A stretch of 64,000 bases of DNA from Bradyrhizobium sp. CCGE-LA001 (GCF_000296215.2 NZ_CP013949.1:2535501-2599500); one strand, 5' to 3'. Counted from the first letter of the stretch, positions 16,363 to 24,271 are shown. Program-made: numbers and translations. Notes: generated by a model not told the origin, from the sequence alone.

Positions 16363-17880
16363 ATGTCCAAGCTCCAGGAGAATATCGACAAGGCGGAGCG
16401 CCATCTTGCCCGTTTCAAGGAGAAGGGCGTGCTCAACCGCATAGGCGGTGAGGACATCCCGGCTGCGGACAATGCGACTTTCGAAACGATCTCTCCGGTC
16501 GACCTCAAGCCGCTCGCCAAGGTCGCGCATGGCAAGGCCGCGGACATCGATCGGGCGGCGCGGGCGGCGCAGGCGGCGTTTTCGCAATGGGCCGAGACCT
16601 CCGGGGAAGGCCGCAAAAAGCTGTTGCACAAGGTCGCTGACGCCATCGTCGCCCGCGCCGAAGAGATTGCCTTCGTTGAATGCATGGATACCGGCCAGTC
16701 GCTGAAGTTCATGGCCAAGGCGGCGCTACGGGGTGCCGAGAATTTCCGCTTCTACGCCGACCGCGCGCCCGAGGCGCGTGACGGCAAGTCGCTTCGCACC
16801 GATGGCCAGGTGAACATCACGACGCGTGTGCCGATCGGCCCGGTGGGCATCATCACCCCCTGGAATACGCCGTTCATGCTGTCGACGTGGAAGATCGCGC
16901 CGGCGCTCGCGGCCGGCTGCACCATCGTGCACAAGCCAGCCGAATTCTCGCCGTTGACCGCGCGTCTGCTGATCGAGATCGCGGAGGAGGCCGGCCTGCC
17001 CAAGGGCGTCTGGAATCTCGTCAACGGATTCGGCGAGGATGCCGGCAAGGCCCTGACCGAGCATCCGCTGATCAAGGCGATCGGCTTCGTCGGCGAAAGC
17101 CGCACCGGATCGATGATCATGAAGCAGGGTGCCGATACGCTGAAGCGCGTTCATTTCGAGCTCGGCGGCAAGAACCCGGTGGTCGTGTTCGCGGATGCCG
17201 ACCTCGAGCGCGCCGCAGACGCGGCAGTGTTCATGATCTACTCCCTCAACGGCGAACGCTGCACCTCGTCCTCGCGTCTTCTCGTCGAGGCCAGCATCTA
17301 CGACAAGTTCACCTCGATCGTCGCGGAGAAGGCAAGCCGCATTAAAGTCGGTCACCCGCTCGATCCGGAGACCGTCATCGGTCCGTTGATCCATCCGGTT
17401 CACGAGAAGAAGGTGCTCGAATACATGGAGATCGGCAGGTCGGAGGGCGCGACGATCGCGACCGGCGGCCGCAAGGTCGACGGTCCCGGTGGCGGGTGCT
17501 ACGTTGCCCCGACGCTCTTTACCGGCGCCAACAACCGGATGCGCATCGCACAGGAGGAAATCTTCGGGCCGGTGCTGACGGCGATCCCGTTCAAGGACGA
17601 GGCGGAAGCGCTCGCGCTCGCCAACGACGTCCAGTACGGCCTTACCGGTTACCTCTGGACGGCCGACGTCACGCGCGCCTTCCGCTTCACCGATCGGCTT
17701 CAGGCGGGCATGATCTGGGTGAATTCGGAGAATGTCCGCCATTTGCCGACGCCGTTCGGCGGCGTGAAGAGCTCCGGTATCGGCCGCGACGGCGGCGATT
17801 GGTCGTTCGATTTCTACATGGAGACGAAGAACGTCGCGTTCGCCACCACCGCGCACAACATCCAAAAGCTAGGCGGCTAA
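16363..17880 (+). CDS. hpaE: 5-carboxymethyl-2-hydroxymuconate semialdehyde dehydrogenase
   Basis: Aldehyde dehydrogenase of 505 residues that would oxidise the ring-cleavage semialdehyde of homoprotocatechuate with NAD. It carries the ALDH landmarks: PWNTPFMLSTWK (cofactor/oxyanion Asn), HKPAEFSPLTA, FVGESRTGS, the general-base Glu in FELGGKNPVVVFADADLERA, and the nucleophile Cys in NGERCTSSSR (about residue 300). The extended N-terminus (SKLQENIDKAERHLARFKE) and overall sequence resemble the HpaE/HpcC subgroup more than generic ALDHs. A strong AAAGGGAG site precedes ATG 16363. It is the first gene of the operon behind the palindromic operator and is followed after 30 bp by the ring-cleaving dioxygenase, which supports the assignment. 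Confidence 0.85.
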   Translation: MSKLQENIDKAERHLARFKEKGVLNRIGGEDIPAADNATFETISPVDLKPLAKVAHGKAADIDRAARAAQAAFSQWAETSGEGRKKLLHKVADAIVARAEEIAFVECMDTGQSLKFMAKAALRGAENFRFYADRAPEARDGKSLRTDGQVNITTRVPIGPVGIITPWNTPFMLSTWKIAPALAAGCTIVHKPAEFSPLTARLLIEIAEEAGLPKGVWNLVNGFGEDAGKALTEHPLIKAIGFVGESRTGSMIMKQGADTLKRVHFELGGKNPVVVFADADLERAADAAVFMIYSLNGERCTSSSRLLVEASIYDKFTSIVAEKASRIKVGHPLDPETVIGPLIHPVHEKKVLEYMEIGRSEGATIATGGRKVDGPGGGCYVAPTLFTGANNRMRIAQEEIFGPVLTAIPFKDEAEALALANDVQYGLTGYLWTADVTRAFRFTDRLQAGMIWVNSENVRHLPTPFGGVKSSGIGRDGGDWSFDFYMETKNVAFATTAHNIQKLGG

Positions 17881-17910
17881 GCGCTCCGCAACAGACCCAA
17901 GGAGGACATC

Positions 17911-18891
17911 ATGGCCTTGCCAGCGCCCAACCTCTATCCGCCCTTTAACATCGTGCGCCTCAGTCACGTCGAATTCGGCGTGACCGATCTTACGAGGTCA
18001 CGGGCCTTCTATGTCGACACGCTCGGTTTGCAAGTGACCGACGAAAGCTCCGATGCGATCTATCTTCGGGCGATGGAAGAGCGCGGCCACCATTGCATCG
18101 TCCTGAGGAAGTCAAACAAGGTCGAAGCCCGCGATCTCGGCTTCAAGCTGTTCAGCGAAGAAGATATCGACAAGGCCGTCCACTTCTTTAGGGGTAAGGA
18201 CTTGCCGGTCGAATGGGTCGAGCGTCCCTATCAATCGCGAACGTTCCGCACCCGCGATCCCCATGGCATTCCGCTCGAGTTCTATTCCAGGATGGACCGG
18301 CTGCCGCCGATCCATCAGAAATACGCCCTCTACAAGGGCGTGAAGCCGCTGCGGATCGATCACTTCAATTGCTTCTCGCCCAACGTCGACGAATCCGTCG
18401 CCTTCTACAATGAGATCGGCTTCCGCGTGACGGAGTACACGGCCGACGAGGAGACCGGCCGGCTCTGGGCGGCCTGGACCCACCGCAAGGGCGGCGTTCA
18501 CGATCTCGCCTTTACTAATGGCCGCGGCCCGCGCCTGCACCACACCGCGTTCTGGGTGCCGACCCCGCTCAACATCATCGATCTTCTCGATCTTATGGCG
18601 ACCACGGGATGGGTCTCCAACATCGAACGTGGTCCAGGCCGCCACGGCATCTCGAATGCCTTCTTCCTCTACATCCTCGATCCCGACGGCCACCGCATCG
18701 AGATCTACTGCTCGGATTATCAGACGGTCGATCCCGACCTCGAGCCGATCAAATGGGACCTGAAGGACCCGCAGCGTCAGACGCTCTGGGGAGCACCCGC
18801 GCCGAAATCCTGGTTCGAGCATGGCAGCCTGTTCGCCGGGGTTCAGCCGCGCGACGCCGAATTGGCGGCGCAACCCATCATCGCCCCCTGA
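17911..18891 (+). CDS. hpaD: 3,4-dihydroxyphenylacetate 2,3-dioxygenase (extradiol, VOC type)
   Basis: Extradiol ring-cleavage dioxygenase of 326 residues built from two VOC modules (about residues 14-125 and 146-268). The metal ligands of the catalytic second module are visible: His151 in RIDHFN, His211 in RLHHTAF and Glu264 in HRIEIY. His197 in GVHDLAF matches the second-sphere catalytic histidine of the homoprotocatechuate 2,3-dioxygenase group. The sequence RGPGRHGISNAFFLYILDPD is also typical of that group. It opens the ring of homoprotocatechuate to 5-carboxymethyl-2-hydroxymuconate semialdehyde, the substrate of the preceding dehydrogenase. Other catecholic substrates cannot be excluded. 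Confidence 0.87.
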   Translation: MALPAPNLYPPFNIVRLSHVEFGVTDLTRSRAFYVDTLGLQVTDESSDAIYLRAMEERGHHCIVLRKSNKVEARDLGFKLFSEEDIDKAVHFFRGKDLPVEWVERPYQSRTFRTRDPHGIPLEFYSRMDRLPPIHQKYALYKGVKPLRIDHFNCFSPNVDESVAFYNEIGFRVTEYTADEETGRLWAAWTHRKGGVHDLAFTNGRGPRLHHTAFWVPTPLNIIDLLDLMATTGWVSNIERGPGRHGISNAFFLYILDPDGHRIEIYCSDYQTVDPDLEPIKWDLKDPQRQTLWGAPAPKSWFEHGSLFAGVQPRDAELAAQPIIAP

Positions 18892-18934
18892 TCGGGCATT
18901 CGCATCTCGTCTGATTGCGTGAGGAAAGCGCCCC

Positions 18935-19804
18935 ATGTCTCGCCCGAAATTCGTCAGCTTCACCCGCAGCGGCACATCCGGCTACGGGCTCCTCAGCGAT
19001 CAGGGCGTCGTCGACTTGTCCGGCCGTCATGGCAAGCGTTGGCACACCTTGCGTCAAGTGATCGAAGCCGGTGCGCTGGTGTCCCTGGCCGAGGAAAGCG
19101 CCGCGTTGCCGGCCGATTTTCCGGTCGGAGAGATCCGCTATGAAATCCCTGTGCCGGCACCGGAGAAAATCATCTGCGTCGGCGTCAACTTTCCCGACCG
19201 GAACGAGGAATACAAGGACGGGCAGGCGGCTCCCTCAAATCCCTCGCTCTTCCCCCGCTTTCCGCGCTCGTTCACGGGCCACGAACAAGCACTGCTTCGT
19301 CCCCCGGAGAGTTCGCAACTCGATTATGAAGGCGAGATCGTCATCGTGATCGGCAAGGGCGGTCGCAGGATCGCGCAGAGCGAGGCGCTCGGCCACATCG
19401 CCGCACTGTCGCTGTGCAACGAAGGCACCATCCGCGACTGGGTGCGACACGCCAAGTTCAACGTGACCCAAGGCAAGAACTTCGACCGCACCGGCTCGAT
19501 CGGCCCCTGGCTCATCCCCTATACCGATGAGAGCCAGCTAGCCGACATCAAGCTGGAAACGCGCGTCAACGGCGAAGTCCGCCAGCAGGATCGCACGAGC
19601 CGGATGATCTTCTCCTTCCGCAAGATCATCAACTACATCTCGACATTCACGACCCTGATTCCCGGCGATGTCATCGTGACAGGCACGCCGACGGGCGCCG
19701 GCGCACGCTTCGATCCGCCAATCTGGCTGAAGCCCGGCGATGTCGTCGAGGTGGAGGCGGAGGGCATCGGTATCCTCCGCAACACGGTTGCAGATGAGGC
19801 GTGA
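18935..19804 (+). CDS. Fumarylacetoacetate hydrolase family protein, HpaG-like isomerase/decarboxylase
   Basis: FAH-family enzyme of 289 residues with the small N-terminal domain (SRPKFVSFTRSG...YGLLSDQGVVDL) and one catalytic domain. The metal-binding acidic residues lie in QLDYEGEIVIVIGK. NEGTIRDWVRHAKFNVTQGK, the K-N-F-D segment and the terminal PGDVIVTGTPTGAGA are typical. In the homoprotocatechuate pathway such enzymes decarboxylate 5-oxopent-3-ene-1,2,5-tricarboxylate and isomerise the product. E. coli HpaG is a double-domain protein, whereas this single-domain form is more like ureidoglycolate lyase/acylpyruvase relatives, so the role rests on the operon context. GAGGAAAG precedes ATG 18935. 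The gene ends 8 bp from the convergent Rieske gene. Confidence 0.8.
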   Translation: MSRPKFVSFTRSGTSGYGLLSDQGVVDLSGRHGKRWHTLRQVIEAGALVSLAEESAALPADFPVGEIRYEIPVPAPEKIICVGVNFPDRNEEYKDGQAAPSNPSLFPRFPRSFTGHEQALLRPPESSQLDYEGEIVIVIGKGGRRIAQSEALGHIAALSLCNEGTIRDWVRHAKFNVTQGKNFDRTGSIGPWLIPYTDESQLADIKLETRVNGEVRQQDRTSRMIFSFRKIINYISTFTTLIPGDVIVTGTPTGAGARFDPPIWLKPGDVVEVEAEGIGILRNTVADEA

Positions 19805-19811
19805 TCTCCGA

Positions 19812-20192
19812 TCAATGCGCTGATGCGCCATGCACGCGAATTTGGCCGTCGTCGTCCACTACGATGGGAATGGCATCGAGCGCGCAGTTCAGGCCCAGTC
19901 CCTCGACGCCGATGCCGTCCTGAACGCGAAATCCGGCGCTGTGATTGGTGCACCGAAGCACCGTGCCGTCCGCGCTCAGCACGTTGTCGCCGCGATGATC
20001 GAGCGGCAGGTACTGATGCGGGCATGCATTGACATAGGCCGCGAGCGTGCCCGCCGACCGCACGATCAGGATCGGGAAATCAGCCGGGCCAAACTTGATG
20101 GATTTCAAGCTCCCTTCGCCAATGTCATGGGCGTCGCACAGGATGGCACCTTCGGCCGGAGCGCCGCGATAGCTCTTCCATGCGTCGGATAT
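19812..20192 (-). CDS. Rieske [2Fe-2S] ferredoxin-like protein, apparent ATA start
   Basis: Small Rieske protein of about 126 residues. The cluster ligands are C57-x-H59 (ACPHQYLPLDH) and C81-x2-H84 (RCTNHSAGF), 21 residues apart. Family-like sequence begins at codon ATA 20192-20190 (ISDAWKSYRGAPAEG), exactly five bases after AAGGAGG. No ATG, GTG or TTG is in frame at that place. The nearest standard start, TTG 20108, would remove 28 residues of conserved-looking N-terminus (AILCDAHDIGEGSLK). The ATA is therefore either used as a start or is a mutated ATG. It lies 11 bp downstream of 4-hydroxyphenylpyruvate dioxygenase in the same direction. It probably carries electrons, or is a stand-alone partner of an oxygenase that is not visible here. 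Confidence 0.75.
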   Translation of the reverse strand: MSDAWKSYRGAPAEGAILCDAHDIGEGSLKSIKFGPADFPILIVRSAGTLAAYVNACPHQYLPLDHRGDNVLSADGTVLRCTNHSAGFRVQDGIGVEGLGLNCALDAIPIVVDDDGQIRVHGASAH

Positions 20193-20203
20193 GGCTGCCT
20201 CCT

Positions 20204-21307
20204 TCAGGACGCCTTCAGCACGCCGCGCTGAATCTGATCGGCCTCGATACTCTCGAACAGGGCCTTGAAATTGCCCTCGCCGAAGCCGTCATCGCCCTTC
20301 CGCTGGATGAACTCGAAGAAGATCGGGCCGATCACGGTCTTGGAGAAGATCTGAAGCAGGATGCGGGTCAGTCCGCCATTGACGACACCTTCGCCGTCGA
20401 TGAGGATTCCGTGCTTGCGCATACGCTCGAGCGGCTCGGTGTGGCCCTTCACGCGATCGAACGACTTGTCGTAGTAGATCGCGGGCGGGCCGGGCATGAA
20501 TTCGAGCCCGCGACTGGCGATGGCGTCGGTCGCCGCATAGATGTCGTCGGTGCCGACCGCGATATGCTGGATGCCCTCGCCCTTGTACTGGCGCAGATAT
20601 TCCTCGATCTGGCTCTTGTCGTCGGCGCTTTCGTTGATCGGGATCCGGATCTTGCCGCAAGGTGACGTCAATGCGCGCGAGGTCAGGCCGGTCAGCTTGC
20701 CGGAGATGTCGAAATAGCGAATCTCGCGGAAATTGAACGTCTGGCTGTAGAACTTGTACCAGGTGTCCATGTTGCCGCGCATGACATTATGGGTGAGATG
20801 ATCGAGATAATAGAATCCCACGCCCTTCGGGGTCGGATCGACTTCGCCGGTCCAGTCATATTCGGTCGAATAGGGCGAGCCCTTCGCGCCATAAGTCTCG
20901 ACCAGGTACAGCAGCGATCCGCCGATGCCGACGACGGCCGGCACGTCGAGTGACTTGTCGTTGCCGGTATATTCTGTGCCGCCGAGTTCGAGGACGCGCT
21001 TCAGGGCGTGCTTGGCATCGACGACGCGCCACGCCATCGCCGGTGCGCAAGGTCCGTGCTCGGCGACGAAGCGGGCGGCATGGGAGTTCGGCTCCCGGTT
21101 CAGGACGTAATTGATCTTGCCTTGGCGCCAGACGGAGATGTCCTTGGTCTTGTGCCGGGCGACCTCGGTGTAGCCCATCTGCTCGAACAGTCTGGCGAGC
21201 TTCTGCGGCTCCGGATGGGCGAACTCGACGAACTCGAAGCCGTCCGTGCCGGCCGGATTGGCTGCCGAAATCGTGGCGGGTGGGGCATCGTGCGGGAAGG
21301 GGCCCAA
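20204..21307 (-). CDS. hppD: 4-hydroxyphenylpyruvate dioxygenase
   Basis: Iron(II)-dependent dioxygenase of about 367 residues that converts 4-hydroxyphenylpyruvate to homogentisate in tyrosine breakdown. It has two VOC-like domains. The iron ligands are H170 (LDHLTHNV), H248 (IQHIAVGTDD) and E332 (FFEFIQRKGDDGFGEGNF, the family's C-terminal signature). The start is TTG 21307 (MGPFPHDAP), placed after CAGGAGCG. The ATG further upstream at 21376 adds 23 unlikely residues that would run into the regulatory region. It is divergent from an AsnC/Lrp-type regulator, the usual neighbour and controller of hppD in proteobacteria, and heads a two-gene unit with the Rieske protein. Confidence 0.93.
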   Translation of the reverse strand: MGPFPHDAPPATISAANPAGTDGFEFVEFAHPEPQKLARLFEQMGYTEVARHKTKDISVWRQGKINYVLNREPNSHAARFVAEHGPCAPAMAWRVVDAKHALKRVLELGGTEYTGNDKSLDVPAVVGIGGSLLYLVETYGAKGSPYSTEYDWTGEVDPTPKGVGFYYLDHLTHNVMRGNMDTWYKFYSQTFNFREIRYFDISGKLTGLTSRALTSPCGKIRIPINESADDKSQIEEYLRQYKGEGIQHIAVGTDDIYAATDAIASRGLEFMPGPPAIYYDKSFDRVKGHTEPLERMRKHGILIDGEGVVNGGLTRILLQIFSKTVIGPIFFEFIQRKGDDGFGEGNFKALFESIEADQIQRGVLKAS

Positions 21308-21399
21308 TGTCGCGCTCCTGAAAAGGTATTGATCCGGTGAGAAATATACTGCCGGCCTGCTGCACGATCTCCGCAAAATCTGCTCGACAAAGGCGTACT

Positions 21400-21447
21400 A
21401 TGCGTGAATCATGCAAAGAATTGCTGCTAGCTGCATGGATCACGCAT
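21400..21447. promoter_or_regulatory. Candidate AsnC/Lrp operator between hppD and its regulator
   Basis: ATGCGTGAATCATGCA (21400-21415) and TGCATGGATCACGCAT (21432-21447) are inverted copies matching at 14 of 16 positions, with a 16-bp spacer. The right copy includes the ATG of the regulator gene at 21446. This spacing and size suit an AsnC/Lrp dimer pair and imply autorepression plus control of hppD. No ribosome site precedes ATG 21446, so the regulator may be leaderless or weakly translated. Confidence 0.6.
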
Positions 21448-21991
21448 GGATCAGTTCGACGTCAAATTGCTGCAGGCGCTCCAGTCCGACGGCCGCTTGT
21501 CGAATTTCGAGCTGGCCGATGTCGTCGGCTTGTCGGCCTCGCAATGCTCGCGCCGCCGCGCCGCGCTCGAGAATGCCGGTACGATCGAAAGCTACCATGC
21601 TCATCTCGATGGTGAAGCGCTCGGGCTTGGCATCGTCGTCTTCGTGCAGGTGACGCTCGCAACGCACTCACCGGACAATTCGAGGCGCTTCCTCAAGCTG
21701 ATCGAGAGCCTCGAGGAGGTGCAGGAGGCGTACGCTCTCACTGGCGAGGCGGACTACCTCATCAAGGTGACGATCACAGACCTGAAGGCTTTGTCACGCC
21801 TGCTCAACGAAGTGTTCCTGCCGCACGACAGCGTTGCGCATGTGCGCTCGTCCATCGTCCTCAATCGCTTGAAGCAGACGTCCCAATTGCCGCTCGGGCA
21901 TTTGATGCCTGCCGACAAGGGCAAGGCAGGGAATTCGCGGCCCCGAAGTAGCGCTCGTTCCCAAGTCAAGAGATCGATGAAGGCCAAGTAA
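21446..21991 (+). CDS. AsnC/Lrp-family transcriptional regulator
   Basis: Regulator of 181 residues. An N-terminal helix-turn-helix (MDQFDVKLLQALQSDGRLSN...LADVVGLSASQCSRRRAALE, about 1-60) is followed by the RAM/AsnC ligand-binding domain (about 65-140, with VQEAYALTGEADYLIKV as the typical effector-site region). The basic C-terminal tail (RPRSSARSQVKRSMKAK) is longer than in Lrp. It is divergent from hppD and probably controls it in response to tyrosine or an aromatic keto acid, as AsnC-type regulators do for homogentisate genes elsewhere. Its stop is 6 bp from the convergent LysR gene. The start ATG lies inside the candidate operator. Confidence 0.88.
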   Translation: MDQFDVKLLQALQSDGRLSNFELADVVGLSASQCSRRRAALENAGTIESYHAHLDGEALGLGIVVFVQVTLATHSPDNSRRFLKLIESLEEVQEAYALTGEADYLIKVTITDLKALSRLLNEVFLPHDSVAHVRSSIVLNRLKQTSQLPLGHLMPADKGKAGNSRPRSSARSQVKRSMKAK

Positions 21992-21997
21992 ACCGGT

Positions 21998-22945
21998 TCA
22001 CGCCAAAATAGGAGGGCCTCCGGGCGCGCTCTTTCGAGTGGATTTCCTGGCTGGCGCCTTCGTCGTGCTCTGCTGGTTGCAGGCATCGCACAGCCATGTG
22101 GCGAATGCGGCGACGGCGGGGTCGTCCGCCATGCGCTGTTCGTACTCGAGCACGAAGTGACGCCGCGTCGGGCGGACGACGTGATGTGCCTTGACGAGAT
22201 CGAGCTGCGCAAGATCGGTTGTGAGCAGGCTATCGATCGCGATGACCGCGCCGAGCCCGGCGGCCGCAGCTTCGATGGCGAGGCCGAGGTTCTCAAAGCT
22301 GCTGCCGGCCCGGACCGGTACTTTCGTGAGCTGGGCGTGGTCGAGCCAGCGGCGCCAATCGTCCGGCCGCGGCCTGTTGTGCAGCAGCGGAACGGACGTG
22401 AAGTCCAGCGCGCCATCCTTTAGCAGAGTTGGCGAGCAGACCGGCACGGTGGCGATCGGCAGCAGCGGCCGGGTGACGAGCCCGGCCCGCGGTTGTCCGT
22501 CCGAGACGGCAATGACGGCATCGTAGCGGCTGGCCAGAAGGTCGACCGGATTGGCGCTGGTGTGCAGATCGATCTCCAGCTCGGAATGGGCGGCCATGAG
22601 CGCCGGCCATATCGGCAGGAGAAAACGCGACAGGAAGAAACCGTAGACGCCGACGGACAGTCGTCTGAACTGCCGCAGGTGCAGGCCTTCGGCGGCATCC
22701 GCAATGCGGTCGAGCGCCTCGCGGGTGGAATCGGCGAAGGCTTTGCCGGCCGAGGTCAGGACCAGGCCGCGTGATCCCCGCAGGAACAGCGCGGTGCCCA
22801 TGCGCACTTCGAGCGCGCGCACGTGCCGGCTGACCGCACCGACTGTCACGTTCAACTCGTCGGCGGCGCGTGTGATCGACAGATGTCGTGCGGCCGCTTC
22901 GAATGCCCGCACGGCATGCAGCGGAGGAAGTCGTCGTGAAGCCAT
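21998..22945 (-). CDS. LysR-family transcriptional regulator (GcvA-like)
   Basis: LysR regulator of about 315 residues. The winged HTH lies at about residues 5-63 (PPLHAVRAFEAAARHLSITR, ELNVTVGAVSRHVRALE), and a two-lobed effector-binding domain occupies about 90-295. The PPLHAVRAFEAAARH start is typical of the GcvA/AmpR-like branch. ATG 22945 (MASRRLPP) is preferred; the in-frame ATG 22987 would place a LysR-type operator inside the coding region. A lysine/arginine/proline-rich tail ends the protein. It is divergent from the HpaH-like hydratase gene and probably controls it. Confidence 0.87.
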   Translation of the reverse strand: MASRRLPPLHAVRAFEAAARHLSITRAADELNVTVGAVSRHVRALEVRMGTALFLRGSRGLVLTSAGKAFADSTREALDRIADAAEGLHLRQFRRLSVGVYGFFLSRFLLPIWPALMAAHSELEIDLHTSANPVDLLASRYDAVIAVSDGQPRAGLVTRPLLPIATVPVCSPTLLKDGALDFTSVPLLHNRPRPDDWRRWLDHAQLTKVPVRAGSSFENLGLAIEAAAAGLGAVIAIDSLLTTDLAQLDLVKAHHVVRPTRRHFVLEYEQRMADDPAVAAFATWLCDACNQQSTTKAPARKSTRKSAPGGPPILA

Positions 22946-22970
22946 GATCGTGCGCCTCGCGGGATGGTCG

Positions 22971-22989
22971 CCTTGAGTTTCGCTCAAGG
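22971..22989. promoter_or_regulatory. Candidate LysR box
   Basis: CCTTGAGTTTCGCTCAAGG is a perfect 7-bp inverted repeat with a 5-bp spacer and contains the T-N11-A pattern expected of LysR regulators. It lies 26 bp upstream of the LysR start and 69 bp upstream of the divergent hydratase start. Confidence 0.5.
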
Positions 22990-23057
22990 CACCCGCCCAA
23001 GAAGTCGTTTGCGCCGAGCGCTGTCAAGCCATACCCGAACATCGTGAGGTGACTACG

Positions 23058-23843
23058 ATGGATCAGCCGACCCAACGCGAACTTGCCCGCCTGCTCGCAA
23101 GCCTGCGCCGCGAAGGGCGCCAGCAGAGCGGCCTCGACCAGCGCCTCGTGCCGCCGGACAAGCCGACCGCCTATCGCATCGCGCGCATGGTCGAGGAGGA
23201 GCTCGGCTGGACCGTTGCGGGCTGGAAGATCGCGGCCATGAAGGAAGGGTTGCAGCGCGAGTTGCGCACGGACTCGCCGATCTACGGCCGGGTCTACGCG
23301 CCGCTCATCAAGCAATCGCCGGTGACGGTCGAGCATGCACGCCAGTGCAGTCCCATTCCGGAAGTCGAATACCAGGCGCGGCTCGGCACGGATCTTCCAC
23401 CGCGAGAGGCGCCTTACAGTGTCGCCGAAGTCGAGGAGGCCGTCGTTTCGCTGCATCCGGGCGTGGAGTTGGCCGAGTGTCGCTTCGTCCATGATGCCGC
23501 GTTTCCTCCTCTGCCCGCCATCCTCGCGGATGGAGCCGGCAGCGGGACGGTTGCATACGGTCCGCCGATCGAGAACTGGCGGGGGCGCGATATTGCCGAC
23601 CAGGAGGTCGTGCTGACCTGTAACGGGACACTGCGGCGGAAGGGCAGTGCGGCGGTCGCGCTGGATCATCCGATCGTACCGGTGACATGGCTCGCCAACG
23701 AACTGTCGCGGACCGGCATCGGCCTGAAGGCGGGGCAGATGATCAGCACCGGCACGTTGACGGGAATGTTGAGGCCGAAGGCCGGCGAGACGTTCGTCGC
23801 TGATTTCGGACCTTTCGGCAGCGTGACGGTGACATACGCGTGA
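23058..23843 (+). CDS. 2-keto-4-pentenoate hydratase family protein (HpaH/MhpD-like)
   Basis: Hydratase of about 261 residues in the MhpD/HpaH/decarboxylase family, which is related in fold to FAH. These enzymes add water to 2-oxo-enoic acids from ring cleavage using a divalent metal. Recognisable parts are PTAYRIARMVEE, AGWKIAAMKEG, IPEVEYQARLG (metal-binding Glu pair region), HPGVELAECRF and the glycine-rich end LKAGQMISTGTLTGM. ATG 23058 follows GTGAGGTG; a GTG three codons earlier overlaps that site. It would fit the 2-oxohept-4-ene-1,7-dioate hydration step after the HpaG-like enzyme, although it is 3.2 kb from that operon and probably under the divergent LysR regulator. The substrate is inferred from context. 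Confidence 0.8.
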   Translation: MDQPTQRELARLLASLRREGRQQSGLDQRLVPPDKPTAYRIARMVEEELGWTVAGWKIAAMKEGLQRELRTDSPIYGRVYAPLIKQSPVTVEHARQCSPIPEVEYQARLGTDLPPREAPYSVAEVEEAVVSLHPGVELAECRFVHDAAFPPLPAILADGAGSGTVAYGPPIENWRGRDIADQEVVLTCNGTLRRKGSAAVALDHPIVPVTWLANELSRTGIGLKAGQMISTGTLTGMLRPKAGETFVADFGPFGSVTVTYA

Positions 23844-23875
23844 TCTGATCGAACGGTAAATCATTTGCCGGCGCT

Positions 23876-24221
23876 ATGGAGAGCGCGAACTGGTGGCGCT
23901 CGACGGGGAGCATGACGTTGACGTCCGCGGCTCTCGTCTCTTGGCGCGCGCAGCGCGCCCGCGAGATCGGCCTCGTGCAGGAGGTCGTGCTGGCGGGGCA
24001 GCAGGTCGCCCGCGCCATGGAGATCGCGGGATCATCGCCGGCAACGCACGCTCGGCATTCAGGTCACCAAGGAGGCGGCTGCGACATACACCGGGCAGGG
24101 CGAGGCGGCCGCAATCGCCTGCATCCCGGCGATCCGCGACCGCGTGCTCAAGAGCGCCGACGCGCGCGAGGGCATTCAGTCCTTCATCGAGCGGCGGCCC
24201 GCGGTGTTTCAGGGGCGGTGA
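23876..24221 (+). pseudogene. Frameshifted and truncated crotonase relic
   Basis: The first frame reads REIGLVQEVVLAGQQVARAM and then breaks in the following codons (about 24024-24030). A short middle frame IIAGNA follows. A single missing C near 24047 puts the rest (LGIQVTKEAA...REGIQSFIERRPAVFQG, ending TGA 24221) in a third frame. Together these match the C-terminal third of the intact crotonase at 3493-4284 almost position for position. The N-terminal two-thirds, including both oxyanion-hole segments, are missing. It is a dead paralogue, not a gene. Confidence 0.8.
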
Positions 24222-24271
24222 GCCAAATCTGTTGCGAGCGGCCCGTTCGCGATCACGGAGGGCCGCGCTGC

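Noticed and set aside
24238..24266. GCGGCCC...GGGCCGC hairpin after the crotonase relic
   Set aside because: A 7-bp stem with a 15-base loop and no T-run is too weak to call a terminator.
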